DNA of 64,000 nucleotides from Natronolimnobius sp. AArcel1 (lineage in GTDB: Archaea; Halobacteriota; Halobacteria; Halobacteriales; Natrialbaceae): contig NZ_JAAKXY010000002.1 in the NCBI RefSeq assembly GCF_011043775.1, positions 434,001 through 498,000 on the forward strand. Direction: 5' to 3'. This document shows positions 33,990-42,777 of this stretch, one piece after another. The translations under genes were made by a program, and so were the position numbers. The stretch's first letter is position 1, and every line of letters begins with the position of its first letter. The notes under the pieces were generated by a model. That model was not told the origin of the DNA. It did no database searches and worked only from the letters and a program-made list of their open reading frames with translations.

Positions 33990-34886
33990 TCAGCGGATGC
34001 CAGCACCAGCTTCCCAGGTTCGTACGAGCGCCGCTAACTGCCAATTCGCTGGGACGGCAACCGAGTCGGGTGCCTGCTCAACGACGTATCCGTTTATCGC
34101 GTCAATTTCAGTCCGCCGACCGGCACGAACGTCTTGGGCCATCGACGACGTGTTTGCAGCCGTCTCGCCGGCAACCCGCTCGAGCGCGTCGACGGCCGTT
34201 TGATCTGGGAGTGACACGCCATTTTCGCGGGCGACACGGGCCGTCTCGCGCGCTGCCGCTCGAGCGAGGTCGGCCGCTGGCTCCTCGAGAATGGTCGCAT
34301 TTGTCGTTTCGGTCAACGCCGTAATCGGGTTAATCCCCGCATTAACTGCGAGTTTCTCCCAGAGCCGACGCGGCATGTCGGTCGCGACCGTCGTCTCGAG
34401 TCCAGCCGCCTTGAACGCTGTGCCGACCCGCTGGACAATGGGTGTTCGACCGCCAGATCGCGCCCCGAGGACGACAGTTCCTCGGCCAGTACACGCCACG
34501 ACACCTGGCTCCTCGAGGAGTGCGCCATAGGAGACAGTTCCGGCGAGAACGGGGCACTCGAGGCGGTCTGCAAGGAGGGTTTCGTTCCCCATTCCGTTCT
34601 GAACCGAGAGAACGGCATCGAACGAGCCGGTCGCCAGTTCGGCGGCGGCAGACGGGGTATCGAAGGCCTTGACGGCGACAATCGCGAGGTCAGCCGAGAG
34701 TCCGGTGATGTCGGTCGTCACCGCAGGGGTGACGTGATCATCGAACTCCCCCGTGAGCCAAAGGCCGCCATCGCGGAGCGTCCGGGCCTGTGCCGGGCGA
34801 GCAACGAGTGTGACCTCGTGCTCCCGGGCGAGCAGTCCACCGAGGAGACTCCCAAGGCTGCCAGCACCGAACACGACGATATCCAT
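33990..34886 (-). CDS. panE: 2-Dehydropantoate 2-reductase (ketopantoate reductase)
   Basis: A 298-residue NADPH-dependent reductase forming pantoate for CoA synthesis. The Rossmann motif MDIVVFGAGSLGSLLGGLLA opens the protein. VKAFDTPSAAAEL and SVQNGMGNETLLA precede the substrate region. The catalytic Lys is in RRLWEKLAVNAGINPITALT (near 180), with downstream Asn and Glu positions conserved. A minus-strand TATA-like tgttttcatcc is about 27 bases before 34886; the longer frame to 34991 is not family-like. Confidence 0.93.
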   Translation of the reverse strand: MDIVVFGAGSLGSLLGGLLAREHEVTLVARPAQARTLRDGGLWLTGEFDDHVTPAVTTDITGLSADLAIVAVKAFDTPSAAAELATGSFDAVLSVQNGMGNETLLADRLECPVLAGTVSYGALLEEPGVVACTGRGTVVLGARSGGRTPIVQRVGTAFKAAGLETTVATDMPRRLWEKLAVNAGINPITALTETTNATILEEPAADLARAAARETARVARENGVSLPDQTAVDALERVAGETAANTSSMAQDVRAGRRTEIDAINGYVVEQAPDSVAVPANWQLAALVRTWEAGAGIR

Positions 34887-35054
34887 ACTCGAACGTGTGA
34901 GTACGGGATGAAAACAGATTCGGCCAGCATGCGCTCGAGGACGAGACGAGAAATCTGTGGGACAGTATATATGATAAACCATAGAGTGCAATATAGAATA
35001 TCATCTTAGCGAGAAAGTCGTGAACGACGGCCAGGACCGTGTCGGCTTCTGCTC

Positions 35055-35256
35055 ACGGGCCGCAGGCCCGTTCGCACGGCCCGAGGAATCTTCGATCCTT
35101 CGCTGTCCTCCCCACCCTACTCGCTTGTGCTTCCGCCGAGCCGGAAGCCCGGCGTCGTCCGAAAATCAGAGATTTTCGGGATCACGAGAATCTTCGATTC
35201 TCGAACGACTCCTTGAGGGTGGGGCCTCCGCTTCGTACTTAGTGAATTACCACTAA
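35055..35256. repeat. Cluster of nested hairpins (possible MITE/IS end or structured RNA)
   Basis: Five dyads occur in 200 bases: ACGGGCC/GGCCCGT (35055-35061, 35065-35071); an outer stem CCCCACCCT/AGGGTGGGG (35110-35118, 35216-35224); and inside it GCCGG/CCGGC (35140-35144, 35149-35153), CCGAAAATC/GATTTTCGG (35159-35167, 35171-35179) and CGAGAATC/GATTCTCG (35185-35192, 35196-35203). TTAGTG/CACTAA (35239-35244, 35251-35256) follows. The whole can fold as a closed multibranch structure. No ORF lies in it. Confidence 0.6.
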
Positions 35257-35336
35257 ATTCGATTTTCAGCGCTTCTAACGGGTGGACGAGGCGTTTAACA
35301 CGACTCGAGACGTTCCAGTAAATGAGGTGTGTTAGT

Positions 35337-35543
35337 ATGACTCAAGAAATAGATAGCAAATCCGCAAACAAAGAGGAGACAGAACTGCCAATCGGGGAGC
35401 CAACAGAGCCAGACGAGCGACCGCATCACTTCTGGCGCTGTTCGAACTGCGGCGAAACGGGCCGTCTGTCGGATGAATTACCCGCTACGTGTCCGAACTG
35501 CGGTAGCCCAAAAGAGGAGTTGTACTATCGAGAAGAGGACTGA
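35337..35543 (+). CDS. Rubredoxin-like zinc-ribbon small protein
   Basis: A 68-residue protein. The acidic N-terminus is followed by a zinc ribbon: HFWRCSNCGETGRLSDELPA then CPNCGSPKEELYYREED. The CxxC pairs are spaced 18 residues apart. It resembles the rubrerythrin/rubredoxin-like C-terminal domain family common in haloarchaea (DUF7130-like). A Shine-Dalgarno-like GAGGTG is 8 bases before the ATG, and a TATA-like gcgtttaacac lies further up. It converges on polD2. Confidence 0.8.
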   Translation: MTQEIDSKSANKEETELPIGEPTEPDERPHHFWRCSNCGETGRLSDELPATCPNCGSPKEELYYREED

Positions 35544-35580
35544 TCGACCCGAAGATCGGATTGCTACCGTGTGCTCGCCG

Positions 35581-38500
35581 CTACATGAAGTCTTCAATCC
35601 CGCTTTGTTTGTTCTTGTCATTCTCGAAGATACTCTCGAGTGAGGCCTCGAGCACCTCGAGGCGCTGTTTCGTGTAGGGTCGGCAATTGTACTCGTCGGC
35701 AACCTGAATCGCTGTCTGCATGTACTTATTTACCGAGCCCTGGTGGACGGTGAGATTGACGCGGCCGCCACACTCCCGGCAGTCGCCGGTCAGGGGCATT
35801 CGGCGGAACTTCTCGCCGCAGTCGAGACAGCGGGTTTCCTGCCGGGAAAACGCACGCAGGTTCCCGATCAGATCCGGCAGGAAGTGATACTCGATCACTC
35901 GCTCAGCCACGTCAGTTTCGTCGACTGCCTCGAGTTTGCGCGATAACTCGAGTTGGGCGTCCATCTTGTCCATCATCGAGCCGAGCGTCTTGTACGCCGA
36001 GAGGTCGGGCCCCATCGCGATGTCGGTGGTGTCGTGGGTGTGTTCGAACCCGGTGTACTCGTCGTCAGTGCCGAGTGTATCTTCGCCAATCTGGATGTCG
36101 ACGGACTCGGGGTCGGCCTGCTCGCGACTGGCGAGGTAGAACTCGCGTGGGTACTGGCTGACGATATCCATATTGTGTGCCTCGTCGTCGATTTCGGCGG
36201 GATCAATTCTCGAGGACATGACGAGCGGAGCGTCCATTTTCCCCCCACGCTGATCCGGCAGGAAACTCTTACTAAAGTTGAGAAGTCCGTCCATGAGCAA
36301 CATGACGCAGTCTTCATCACCGTCACATTGCTTTTGAGACATGTTGTTTGCAATGAGAGAATGTGTCTCTGTGACGGTAAGACAGTAAACCGAATCGACG
36401 CTTGATTCGACATATTCGACCGACGAAATCTGGTCAACAAGATATCCATCACCGCCACCGTCGAAGACGCGTCGTCTGCTCGGAACGATATTTTTGACGT
36501 GCAACTGCAGTTGATCTTCTTTTCGAGGCAAATGGAACCCCACGGTATCGGCGAACCGACTTGCGTCTTGAGACGAAATTTCGAGAACGTACGACGGTGC
36601 GGACATCGATGGATCGTCAAGGTCGTAGAAATCAGGGAATTTCTCACAGAGTGGAACGGGATCAGTGATCGTAACTCGGCCACAAATGCCCAATCGATTC
36701 AGTAGCGCGAGCAGGTCTTCCTTGAGTTCGGTGCTGACCGTCGTCGCAGAGACCAGAAGTGCGTTCGCGTCGACACCGCCATCACCACTGAAATAGCCCC
36801 GAAGATAGGCCGAAACAATATCGTCCGATGCATCGAAGACGGGTTGTGGGACGCGCTTTGTCTCTGCAAAGATTCCTGCCTCGAGCACCGAATCGAAGAA
36901 GGTGCGCAAGAGTCGGCCCGAAACAGTCACCTTCGCCTCGTTTTCGCGGTACGGTTCGACGCCGAACTCCTCCCGAAGTGCGTCGACGTAGAAGTCGCGG
37001 GCCTCGGTTTCGGTTCCACAAATCGTCGTCTGATGTATCGTTCCTTTCGGCGTTTCCTGTTCTCGCGCGAACCCTTCGGCGGCGTAATATCCAAGCAGAG
37101 TTCCGACCCGCTCGTTGAGTTCCACGAATCGATTGATCTCAGTTCGGTCACGTCGCATGCCGAGTTGGACATCTTCCGGGACGAATTCAAGGAGTTGTCC
37201 ACGGGTATCGAACAGTTCGAGAAGCAGATCCACGGGGAAACTCTTTCGATACAGATAGTTACTGAAGGTCTTCTTGCTCAGGTCGAAGTACTCGGCCGTA
37301 CTCGTGAGCGGATAGAACCGCCCATCCCACTCGTCACTGAGTCGATTTTCGAAGAGTTCATACAGTCGATCCTTGTCCAGACCTTTGATCATCAGTCGGG
37401 ACAGATCGATGGTATCGACCTCGAGGAATTCCTCGAGGAGGTCGAACACGCGCGGGTCGTCGTCCGTATCGACGACATCGAGGTGTTCGGGGACGACGAC
37501 GTGGTCCGCCGCCGTGAGTTTGGCGGCCCGTTTCGACTGGAGTCGTCCGTCTTCGTAGACGTGGACCTCGTGGTCCGGCGTGAGCTCGATTTCGCGACCG
37601 CTCCCCGTCTCGAGTCGAACGAGGTGGTCGGGAGCGGGATGTTTCGAGATTGCTTCGACCGGTTTTCGCGTAAGATCCCCGGTATCGTCGATCGAGGGGA
37701 CGGTAACGTCACCGTCGATTTCCTGGACGAGCGTTCCAAAATCGTCCGTTTCAGGATCATCGAGGCGTTCCTCGACGAGTGTTTCGATCGGTTCGTGGTG
37801 CCACTCGTTTGCCTCATCCTGATACCAGAGTTTCGTCTCCGGATGGAAACAGTTTCGCCGTTTCGCGGCGTGAAAGTACGGATGCGCGTATCCGACTGCC
37901 GCGCTCGTGAACCCAATCACTCTCCCGACAGTTGCTGCACTCGTGTGGGGTGCCATCCCGAAGACAAGTTCACCAACGAGTTCCGTCCGGTCCTCGAGTT
38001 CGTAGAACGGCTCGAGGCCGTAGTACTGCTCGAGTAAGTCGTCGATGAATGCGGCCGTTTTCAGCATGTGCTCGGCAGCGCCATCCGAGAGGACAACGTC
38101 TTGCACTTTGAGTTCGACGAGTTGGTCCTCGTGCGTCAGTGGCTCGCCGTGGATATCTTCCTCGTAGCCAAGCGCCTGCAGTTGGCCGACATCGACGTCG
38201 AGTTCGCTGGCTCGGACCGATGTAACGGGGAGGTCGGTCATGTCGTAGCGAACGGTGCCGTCTTTGAACGCCGACACGTCGTTTTTGGCCCGCAGAATCC
38301 CTTTCTCCATTGGTTCGGGAATCTTGTTCGTCGAGGTCAAACCCTTGACGCCTTTGAGAATGTCAAAGGCGTTCTCGCGTTCGCCGACCGACTCGAGGGC
38401 GTTGCGGAACTCTGCGTTGATGTCGACTTCGCGATTCTCGACGCAGGTGCCCTCGATTTCACAGTGGCCACACTCGACGCGGCCAGCGTCGTCTGGCTCG

Positions 38501-40761
38501 AGTGTGTCGTCGCAGTCAGGACAGCGGTAGTCAGGTTCGGTGCGCTCGCCACAGTCTGGGCAGCGGTTTTTGAAGGTTTCGTCGGTACTACAGGCCGAGT
38601 TCTGACAGCGTTGTCGGCCGACCTGAATCTCGACGATACCAGGCGTGTCCTGCATCGTCTCGGCGTGTTTGGCCGCGTCGGCGACGTTTCGCTGCGTGCC
38701 GCCGGCCTCGCCGATGGGAAAGAGCGTGTGAACGGCGGGGCTCAGATCGCGACTTTCGGATTTCTCGGGTCGACCCATTCGGTTGCCGACTCGCGTCGGT
38801 GCGCGTTCGCGAACACGGAATGGGGCGACTTCGTTGACCGCCTCGAGGGCGTTATCGCCGTCCTCGTCGTGGCCCCAGGTCCGAGCGTGCTCGGAGAGTT
38901 CGTCGTCGCTCCAGGTGCGCTCGAAATCGATAGTCGGCTCCTCGCTTCGACTGTCGGGCTCGAGCGCCGCGCCATCGGTGACTGCCTGGCGCGGTTCACA
39001 GCCGACCGTGTGCGCGAGCGGGCGCCATTCGTCGATCTCGAGGCGATTCTCATCCGGGCGCTGGCGGTGTTCAATGACGATCGTCTCGAGAGAATCGCGG
39101 ACGGCATCTGTGTACTCGAGGACGAGCGTGCCGTCCCCGGCGTCGCTACCATCGACGGCGTCTTCGACTTGCCCATCGGCGACAGCGGCCGCGAGCGCAC
39201 AAAACGCCTCAACTGAGATGTCGTGCCAGAGGTAGGTGTACTCCGGGTGAAGTGGGGCGTCGTACTCGAGTGCCCACTCCAATGCCTCCTCAGGGTCGGG
39301 AAACTCGAGATCGATTCGGGGGTCGTCCTCGAGCGCCTGTGTGTCCGCGCCGGCGGCCTCGAGGTCCTGGACCCACCACTCGTAGGTGTAAGAGGCGGGT
39401 GCGAGTGGGTGATTATTCTCGACGAACTCGCCGTAGTTGACCAGATACTCGCCGAGGTCGAGGATTTTCTCGACACCGTTTCGGATCTCGAGGGCGTCCT
39501 CGGGGTCGTCGATCCGGCGCACGTCGCCGTTTGCGAGTTTGACAGTCGGCCCTTCAACGGAGTCGACCGGGACAACTCCCGCTGCTTTGCCAGGGCGTTC
39601 GGTCTTGATCTGGGTGCCCGTCGCGAGGAAGTCGTCTACGAGGTGCATCGCGGCGGGGTGGACACCCGCAGTCGCAAAGCCGTGATTGCGCGCGCGGCCA
39701 TAACGCAGTCGAAATCCACCCTTCGCGCAGGGATGGGAAAAGACTGGGCGGCCGGCAATGAGGTCCCGAAGGAACTTCTGTGACTCTTCGACGCGCGGGG
39801 GGCCTGCCGGTTCGTCGGCGTCGCCATCGCCGTCTGCATCCTCCGCGGTTTCGTCACCGTCCGATCCGTCGCCGTCGGCTTCCTCGCTTTCTGCATCAGC
39901 GTCACTCGAGTCGTCGCTGTCGCCGTAGTTACCGTCGATCAGATCCTGGAGCCACGGCCAGTCGATCTCATCGAGATTCCGGGTGTAGCGCTGGATCTTG
40001 GGTGCTTTGAGCGCGATTCCCTCAGCCATGACCAGACACATCCCACCACGGGCGCTGTTAGTGTCGACGCGCTCGAGATCACGAAAGCCCGACACCTCCT
40101 CGTCGCCCGTCGCCTCGCCGTCCAGCATGATCGGCATGTGCTTGGCGATGAACTTCGTCTCCTTGTCCTTGGGCGTGTACTGGAGGCCGGTTTCCTTGTC
40201 GTAGAGGCCAATTTCTTCGGCGTAGCGTTCGACCTCCTCGTCGCGGGCGTCGTATTGGCCCATGCCGACGAGTGCGCGGGTGTAGTCCGCGACGAGGACG
40301 GAGAGCGCCTGTGCGGTCCCACCCGCGGAACGGATCGGACCGGCGTAGTAGACATTGACGAACTCCGAGCCGTCGTCGTTGGTCAGAATTTCGACCTTGT
40401 CGATTCCCTCGATGGGGGCGGCGACGACACCCTCCGTGAGGAGGGCAACGGCTGTGCGGACCGCGCCTTCGACCTTGCCCGCTTTCGTCTCGTAGTCGCC
40501 GACACGACCCTCTGCGAAGTCTTTCGCGAGTTCGAGTGCAGCCTCCTCACGAGACATTTCGCCCTCGAGTTCGCGTACGCGCTCGGCGACGCCGTCGATG
40601 CCCAGAATGTTCTCGACGCGGTCGGCCATGTCCCGTGCGGTCGGGATTTCGACCTCGGGTTTCGGATCGCCACCGCGTTCTTTGGCCTCCTCGGCGACGT
40701 CAAAGGCCTCCTCGAGTTGTGATTCGAGCCCCTCGAAGTACTGTTCGTCTTCCTCGCGCAT
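35581..40761 (-). CDS. polD2: DNA polymerase D large subunit (DP2), intein-containing
   Basis: A 1726-residue precursor; about 1218 residues remain after removing the intein. DP2 is the catalytic subunit of the archaeal replicative polymerase PolD. Visible parts are an N-terminal region (EGESQLEEAFDVAEEA-like helices), an acidic low-complexity insert at about 275-320, zinc knuckles (CQNSACSTDE, CPDCGERTEPDYRCPDC) near 740-790, and the catalytic motif N-C-D-G-D-E-D split by the intein at residue 970/1479. A C-terminal zinc site RCLDCGEKFRRM/CRECGG is near 1640. It is preceded by the PPC gene with only one base between them. The partner DP1 is not in the window. Confidence 0.96.
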   Translation of the reverse strand: MREEDEQYFEGLESQLEEAFDVAEEAKERGGDPKPEVEIPTARDMADRVENILGIDGVAERVRELEGEMSREEAALELAKDFAEGRVGDYETKAGKVEGAVRTAVALLTEGVVAAPIEGIDKVEILTNDDGSEFVNVYYAGPIRSAGGTAQALSVLVADYTRALVGMGQYDARDEEVERYAEEIGLYDKETGLQYTPKDKETKFIAKHMPIMLDGEATGDEEVSGFRDLERVDTNSARGGMCLVMAEGIALKAPKIQRYTRNLDEIDWPWLQDLIDGNYGDSDDSSDADAESEEADGDGSDGDETAEDADGDGDADEPAGPPRVEESQKFLRDLIAGRPVFSHPCAKGGFRLRYGRARNHGFATAGVHPAAMHLVDDFLATGTQIKTERPGKAAGVVPVDSVEGPTVKLANGDVRRIDDPEDALEIRNGVEKILDLGEYLVNYGEFVENNHPLAPASYTYEWWVQDLEAAGADTQALEDDPRIDLEFPDPEEALEWALEYDAPLHPEYTYLWHDISVEAFCALAAAVADGQVEDAVDGSDAGDGTLVLEYTDAVRDSLETIVIEHRQRPDENRLEIDEWRPLAHTVGCEPRQAVTDGAALEPDSRSEEPTIDFERTWSDDELSEHARTWGHDEDGDNALEAVNEVAPFRVRERAPTRVGNRMGRPEKSESRDLSPAVHTLFPIGEAGGTQRNVADAAKHAETMQDTPGIVEIQVGRQRCQNSACSTDETFKNRCPDCGERTEPDYRCPDCDDTLEPDDAGRVECGHCEIEGTCVENREVDINAEFRNALESVGERENAFDILKGVKGLTSTNKIPEPMEKGILRAKNDVSAFKDGTVRYDMTDLPVTSVRASELDVDVGQLQALGYEEDIHGEPLTHEDQLVELKVQDVVLSDGAAEHMLKTAAFIDDLLEQYYGLEPFYELEDRTELVGELVFGMAPHTSAATVGRVIGFTSAAVGYAHPYFHAAKRRNCFHPETKLWYQDEANEWHHEPIETLVEERLDDPETDDFGTLVQEIDGDVTVPSIDDTGDLTRKPVEAISKHPAPDHLVRLETGSGREIELTPDHEVHVYEDGRLQSKRAAKLTAADHVVVPEHLDVVDTDDDPRVFDLLEEFLEVDTIDLSRLMIKGLDKDRLYELFENRLSDEWDGRFYPLTSTAEYFDLSKKTFSNYLYRKSFPVDLLLELFDTRGQLLEFVPEDVQLGMRRDRTEINRFVELNERVGTLLGYYAAEGFAREQETPKGTIHQTTICGTETEARDFYVDALREEFGVEPYRENEAKVTVSGRLLRTFFDSVLEAGIFAETKRVPQPVFDASDDIVSAYLRGYFSGDGGVDANALLVSATTVSTELKEDLLALLNRLGICGRVTITDPVPLCEKFPDFYDLDDPSMSAPSYVLEISSQDASRFADTVGFHLPRKEDQLQLHVKNIVPSRRRVFDGGGDGYLVDQISSVEYVESSVDSVYCLTVTETHSLIANNMSQKQCDGDEDCVMLLMDGLLNFSKSFLPDQRGGKMDAPLVMSSRIDPAEIDDEAHNMDIVSQYPREFYLASREQADPESVDIQIGEDTLGTDDEYTGFEHTHDTTDIAMGPDLSAYKTLGSMMDKMDAQLELSRKLEAVDETDVAERVIEYHFLPDLIGNLRAFSRQETRCLDCGEKFRRMPLTGDCRECGGRVNLTVHQGSVNKYMQTAIQVADEYNCRPYTKQRLEVLEASLESIFENDKNKQSGIEDFM
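36328..37851 (-). mobile_element. Intein with LAGLIDADG homing endonuclease in PolD DP2
   Basis: A 508-residue intein (precursor residues 971-1478). It begins with Cys1 in CFHPETKLWYQ and ends HSLIANNMSQKQ before Cys+1 of the extein CDGDEDC. Block B-like GSGREIELTPDHEVHV supplies the His. The two LAGLIDADG-like helices LLGYYAAEG and YLRGYFSGDGG indicate a homing endonuclease. The last residues are Lys-Gln instead of His-Asn. Terminal Gln is known from the Pyrococcus abyssi PolII intein, which occupies the corresponding polymerase gene. Splicing must be precise, because the insertion is inside the catalytic motif. Confidence 0.92.
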
Positions 40762-40762
40762 A

Positions 40763-41182
40763 TCAGAGCCAGAGATCGAGTTCGGTGGTCTCGTCGTACT
40801 CGCGCTCGAGTGGGTCCTCGAAGACGCGCATGTGTACCTCGCCGGCCCAGACGGTGGCCTCGTTCAGATGGCCGGCGTAGGTGGTTCCCTCGTCGTCGGA
40901 GAGAACGGCGTGCGTGTGGGCGAACCGCTCCCCGTTCAACAAGGAGACGTTTCCGACGCAGGCGGCGACCTCGAGCGGTTCGTCGAACGCGATGGGGTAG
41001 TACTCACAGTCGGTTTGATCGTAAAACCAGAGTTCCGCATCCTGCACTGCGCCGAGTGCGCTGAACCAGGCCGCATCGGCTTCGACCTCGTCCGCGAGCG
41101 ACTCGATTTCGCTTCGCCAGTCGGCCCCCGTCTCGAGACGGGCCACATACTCGGCTGCCGTCTCGACCTCGCGATAATCCAT
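40763..41182 (-). CDS. PPC/DUF296-domain DNA-binding-like protein
   Basis: A 139-residue protein with one PPC domain (plants and prokaryotes conserved, DUF296). The N-terminal helix pair includes EYVARLETGADWRSEIESLA; AAWFSALGAVQDAELWFYDQ is the typical beta core; FAHTHAVLSDDEGTTYAGHL carries the His set thought to bind metal in related structures. Its stop is followed after one base by the polD2 ATG, so the two are almost certainly one transcript. Its role beside a replicative polymerase is unexplained. Confidence 0.88.
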   Translation of the reverse strand: MDYREVETAAEYVARLETGADWRSEIESLADEVEADAAWFSALGAVQDAELWFYDQTDCEYYPIAFDEPLEVAACVGNVSLLNGERFAHTHAVLSDDEGTTYAGHLNEATVWAGEVHMRVFEDPLEREYDETTELDLWL

Positions 41183-41349
41183 ACGTTCAGGTGTCGGGGG
41201 ACGCCATCAAAAAGGTTGAGGAACGCCACTCATCGGGACCGACTCGAGAAGTCTGTCGTGGTTGTTCATTCGAACGAGTAAGAAGCGTAACCAACACGGT
41301 TTATCGGCGGAAAAATGCTTATCCGTCTCGCAGCAGTATTTACTCATGG

Positions 41350-41505
41350 ATGAGTAAGATACTCGCAATCCTGGCAGCGTACACGAAAACCGGCGCAAAG
41401 ATCCGACGAACAATCGAACACTCTCCACAGTTCGGAGAGACAGACAACACCGACGACGAAAGTCCAACCGGACGCATTCCACCTGGTGGGATGCTCACCG
41501 GGTAA
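41350..41505 (+). CDS. Putative 51-residue small protein
   Basis: ATG at 41350 opens MSKILAILAAYTKTGAKIRR, then a polar middle (TIEHSPQFGETDNTDDE) and a Pro/Gly-rich end (GRIPPGGMLTG). The first 20 residues are amphipathic/hydrophobic and could be membrane-associating. A TATA-like tgcttatccg lies about 32 bases upstream. The alternative ATG at 41346 gives only three codons. Support is compositional and promoter-based, so this is a moderate call. Confidence 0.45.
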   Translation: MSKILAILAAYTKTGAKIRRTIEHSPQFGETDNTDDESPTGRIPPGGMLTG

Positions 41506-41635
41506 CAGGGGTGAAACTGGTGAGTTCCACCACAGCACACGCTATTTTCCGTGATTATGAGTAATCAGCGAGAAGTCCTCCTCGGATACCGATATCGAAA
41601 TCAAAATCGATACGACCCGCAATTCCCCACTCCCT

Positions 41636-41803
41636 TTATCGCCACGCTGGAAGCGTCGGCGCGTCTTTCGCTTCCATCGACAGCCATGCGTCATCAGCTG
41701 TAATGTCGGCGATGACGTACTCGCTGCCGTTGCTCGCGTCGGCTTCGTCGATTGAACCAACGATCGTCGTCTCGTCTGCCATGGCGTGGGGGTTCGTCGC
41801 CAT
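41636..41803 (-). CDS. Small acidic haloarchaeal protein (DUF7556-like)
   Basis: A 55-residue protein (48 if started at the second ATG, 41782). The core runs ETTIVGSIDEADASNG then SEYVIADITADDAWLSM and ends APTLPAWR. This recalls a short haloarchaeal family (DUF7556). The minus-strand TATA-like ctttatatgcc (about 41824-41834) is 26 bases before the ATG at 41803, which supports the longer start. The more visible overlapping frame at 41542-41760 is a shadow. Divergent from the CBS gene. Function unknown. Confidence 0.65.
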   Translation of the reverse strand: MATNPHAMADETTIVGSIDEADASNGSEYVIADITADDAWLSMEAKDAPTLPAWR

Positions 41804-41922
41804 GTATGTGAGTGTCTCCCACAGGCATATAAAGTCGTCGAATCGAACTATCCGGCAAACGAGGGAATCATCCCGTCAGGGAAACACTGGGTTTATACTC
41901 ATTTTCGCCGTAGCGTGGGGAC

Positions 41923-42777
41923 ATGAACGTAGCTGACGCGATGACGCCTCGCGAAGATGTGGTGACCGCTGAACTACCGGGCACCCGCTCGGACGTCCTC
42001 GAGTACCTTCAGGAACGGTCATTTTCGGCCGTGCCGGTCGTCAAACCGACCGACGATAACGGGCCGGAGTACCGCGGCCTGATCTCTCGTGAGGAACTGA
42101 TCGAGCAGCCAAACGAAGACCAACTCGTCATGCTCATGGACGACGTTGCGACGACGACGCGCGAGACAAGTCTCGAGGATGTCGCGCGGACGATGGTCGA
42201 GGAGAACGCACGTCGCGTGCCCGTCGTCGACGGCGACTTTGAGGGGATCATCACGGTAACTGACGTGATCCACGCCATTGCGACCGGCGACCAGGATGCG
42301 GAGGGAACGGTCGGCGACTACGGCAGCACAAATGTTAACACGACGTACGAGGGTGCGCCCCTGCCTGTCGCCGAGCGCGGACTCTCCTATGCGAACGTTC
42401 CCTACACCGTTGCGCTCTCTGAGGACGGCGAGATGACCGGCGTCCTGACCGAAGTCGACATCATCGACGTCGCCCGCATCGTCGAAGGCGAAGAGTCGAC
42501 CGGCGACAACTTCCCGGATCAGGACTCACAGTGGTCCTGGGAAGGAATCAAAGGCGTCGGAAGTCGCTACCTGCCAACCCGAGATATTGAAATTCCAAAC
42601 GGGCCGGTCAGCGAGTTCATGACCGACGACGTCGTGACGGCATCGGCCGAAACGTCGCTTCAGGATGCCGCACAGGACATGATCAGCAACGACATCGAAC
42701 AGATTCCGATGGTGACCGGCGAACAGCTCGTCGGCATTGTCCGCGATATCGACATTCTCGAGGCACTCTATGAGTAA
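41923..42777 (+). CDS. Four-CBS-domain protein
   Basis: A 284-residue protein made of two Bateman modules. VADAMTPREDVVTAELPGT opens CBS1, VATTTRETSLEDVARTM CBS2, PVAERGLSYANVPYTVALSE CBS3 and VSEFMTDDVVTASAETSLQD CBS4. CBS pairs usually bind adenosine nucleotides or SAM and regulate a partner. There is no attached effector domain. A TATA-like gggtttatactc is 29 bases before the ATG, indicating a leaderless start. It overlaps glyS by 8 bases, suggesting co-translation with the synthetase. Confidence 0.92.
   Translation: MNVADAMTPREDVVTAELPGTRSDVLEYLQERSFSAVPVVKPTDDNGPEYRGLISREELIEQPNEDQLVMLMDDVATTTRETSLEDVARTMVEENARRVPVVDGDFEGIITVTDVIHAIATGDQDAEGTVGDYGSTNVNTTYEGAPLPVAERGLSYANVPYTVALSEDGEMTGVLTEVDIIDVARIVEGEESTGDNFPDQDSQWSWEGIKGVGSRYLPTRDIEIPNGPVSEFMTDDVVTASAETSLQDAAQDMISNDIEQIPMVTGEQLVGIVRDIDILEALYE

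Noticed and set aside
38068-39216. 382-codon plus-strand frame inside polD2
   Set aside because: Antisense to strongly conserved PolD DP2 sequence; open only because of high GC content.
41542-41760. 72-codon minus-strand frame
   Set aside because: The overlapping frame 41636-41803 has a promoter at the right distance and a family-like acidic sequence; this one is Arg/Ser-rich.
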